Shown: positions 62,944 through 64,000 of the stretch, in pieces
Layout: each line of letters begins with the position of its first letter
How positions within the stretch are numbered: the first letter of the stretch is position 1
Assembly (NCBI GenBank): GCA_028873695.1
Contig: JAPPNU010000017.1
Location: forward strand, 62,001 to 126,000
Reading direction: 5' to 3'
Length of the DNA stretch: 64,000 bases
From: Gemmatimonadota bacterium
GTDB taxonomy: Bacteria; Latescibacterota; UBA2968; GCA-2709665
The notes under the pieces: generated by a model
The model's database searches: none
What the model saw: the letters and a program-made list of their open reading frames with translations, nothing else
What the model was told of the DNA's origin: nothing
Program-made: the position numbers and the translations under genes

Positions 62944-64000
62944 GTGAAAACTGCGCTGCACGACGAATTCGCGCAATACCGCCGCCCGGACACCGCCCTG
63001 TGGACGCCGGGACCTCACGCGCTTACGCCTGCTGTCGAACGTACAATCCGGTCCTATCGGGCGATCTGCTCCCACCGTTCGAATGACTTCAAGTCCCTGT
63101 ACACACAGGCGGCGGCCCTCCTGCGCGAAGCATTCCACGCGCCGGAAGCCTGCACGCCGCTCATCTTCGGCCATACGGGCAGTTACGACTGGGAGATGGT
63201 CGCTGTCAATACACCGCCGGACTTTCGGGCGGTGGGCCTCGATATGGGCGCATTCTCCGCCCGATGGGCAGAAGTATTCGTACGGCATGGCCGCGCCGTC
63301 GACGTACTTCGCGTACCGTGGGGACATGGAATCGAGTCGGAAGGGTGGCATACCGCACTGCGGCGAGGCTATGACGTCGCGCTGCTGACACACAACGAAA
63401 CCGCAACCGGGGTGATGCTTCCCGTCGACGACCTCTGCCGCGACGCCCGCCGGCAGTCGCCGGAAATGCTCATCGCCATCGACGGCGTGAGTATCGCCGG
63501 CGCGGTTAAGGTGGACATTGGTTCGATGCGACCGGACTACTATCTCTGGAGCCTGCAGAAGGATTTCGCGATTCCCGCCGTCGGGTCCGTGATGATCGTC
63601 TCGGATCGGGCGCTTGAGGCGGCAGGAAACGTTGCGAAACGCGGATACGTGCTGGACCTGATCGAATGGCACGTCCGCGCCGCCGACGCGCAGACGCCCG
63701 TAACGGTATCCGACCTCATGTTGCGCTGTCTGGTCGCCCGCCTTGAGGAAATGCTTGACGAAGGGGAAGCCCGCTTCCGGCGGCACAGGGATCTCGCGCG
63801 AATGCAGAGGGACTGGGCGGCGAAACACGGACTGGGCCTACTCGCGCAGCCGGAATTCTACAGCCCCACGGTCACCACCATTCTGATGCCCGACGCCATC
63901 CCCGCGACGGAATTCGTCCACGCGGCGAAGACCATGCTGAATGTACAGATCGCGCCGGGTTATGGCCCGATGCGGAATACCGCCATTCGGATCGCCGCGA
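62944..64000 (+). CDS. Class V aminotransferase (alanine-glyoxylate / serine-pyruvate type), partial
   Basis: The gene runs off the right edge; 352 codons are seen. The start is GTG 62944, eight bases after GGAGG. It opens LHDEFAQYRRPDTALWTPGPHALTPAVERTIRSY, the usual family start with the GPxxL motif. The PLP lysine is in LWSLQKDFAIPAVGSVM, and the aspartate region is AIDGVSIAGAVKVDI. SHRSNDFKSLYTQAAALLREAFHA is the family's substrate-loop region. Products of this type interconvert glyoxylate or hydroxypyruvate and amino acids. Reading in from the tRNA terminator, it may have its own promoter. Confidence 0.88.
   Translation, partial: MKTALHDEFAQYRRPDTALWTPGPHALTPAVERTIRSYRAICSHRSNDFKSLYTQAAALLREAFHAPEACTPLIFGHTGSYDWEMVAVNTPPDFRAVGLDMGAFSARWAEVFVRHGRAVDVLRVPWGHGIESEGWHTALRRGYDVALLTHNETATGVMLPVDDLCRDARRQSPEMLIAIDGVSIAGAVKVDIGSMRPDYYLWSLQKDFAIPAVGSVMIVSDRALEAAGNVAKRGYVLDLIEWHVRAADAQTPVTVSDLMLRCLVARLEEMLDEGEARFRRHRDLARMQRDWAAKHGLGLLAQPEFYSPTVTTILMPDAIPATEFVHAAKTMLNVQIAPGYGPMRNTAIRIAA

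Noticed and set aside
62893..63828. Minus-strand frame of 311 codons near the right end
   Set aside because: It is antisense to the class V aminotransferase, which has the PLP lysine and a good start.
1..64000. CRISPR array, prophage or IS transposase
   Set aside because: No evenly spaced direct repeats, no phage structural genes and no transposase frames are visible; the only mobile-like items are the three short repeats.

Overview
The window is a GC-rich (about 60%) bacterial chromosome segment with Gram-negative character: lipopolysaccharide export genes (lptC, an OstA-like gene, lptB), lipoproteins and signal peptides, and a very large secreted protein that ends in the FlgD/T9SS-like C-terminal fold common in the Fibrobacteres-Chlorobi-Bacteroidetes group. 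Together with lamin-tail repeats, hydantoinase A/B pairs, enolase-superfamily and BNR-type genes this fits a Latescibacterota-like or other FCB-group lineage. That placement is inferred from gene content only.

Layout. 1-4787: start of an RND-efflux adaptor (runs off the left end), then an ABC-2 permease fused to a degenerate M1-peptidase-like domain, with its ATPase. 4991-15141: a minus-strand catabolic run (FAD amine oxidase-like, ThDP enzyme, homocysteine methyltransferase, dimethylformamidase-like protein, two SDRs, and a homocysteine methyltransferase/SAM methyltransferase fusion). 15388-21068: a formate dehydrogenase operon (NuoEF-like beta subunit, selenocysteine-containing alpha subunit, FdhD, FmdB zinc ribbon) with a near-consensus promoter and a terminator. 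21305-26636: aminotransferase, HU-family protein, aldehyde dehydrogenase, SpoIIE-type phosphatase and a small conserved protein. 26820-31209: the giant lamin-tail-repeat protein behind a sigma-54-type promoter with an IHF-like site. 31616-44071: an unknown gene, then two housekeeping runs, gatC-pyrG-lptC-ostA-lptB-rpoN and two small proteins-ruvX-mltG-uvrD. 44117-49256: enolase-superfamily dehydratase, tRNA-Arg, apt, and a large FAD/Fe-S oxidoreductase. 49256-58605: ceramidase-like and DegT genes, arsS and DUF547, then GH88, BNR and rfbA sugar-related genes. 58674-64000: hyuA/hyuB, tRNA-Gly, and a class V aminotransferase that runs off the right end.

How parts may work together. The amidase-like and methyl-transfer genes at 5-15 kb could release methyl groups (to homocysteine) and formate, and the adjacent formate dehydrogenase would oxidise formate to CO2 with NAD+; this is inference. 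RpoN is encoded about 3 kb from the sigma-54-type promoter it would read.

The least expected structure is a family of short inverted-terminal-repeat elements. Three copies (23394-23557, 32530-32725, 52084-52174) sit in all three convergent intergenic regions of the window and nowhere else that I found. Two full copies share a hairpin with a compensatory base-pair change.
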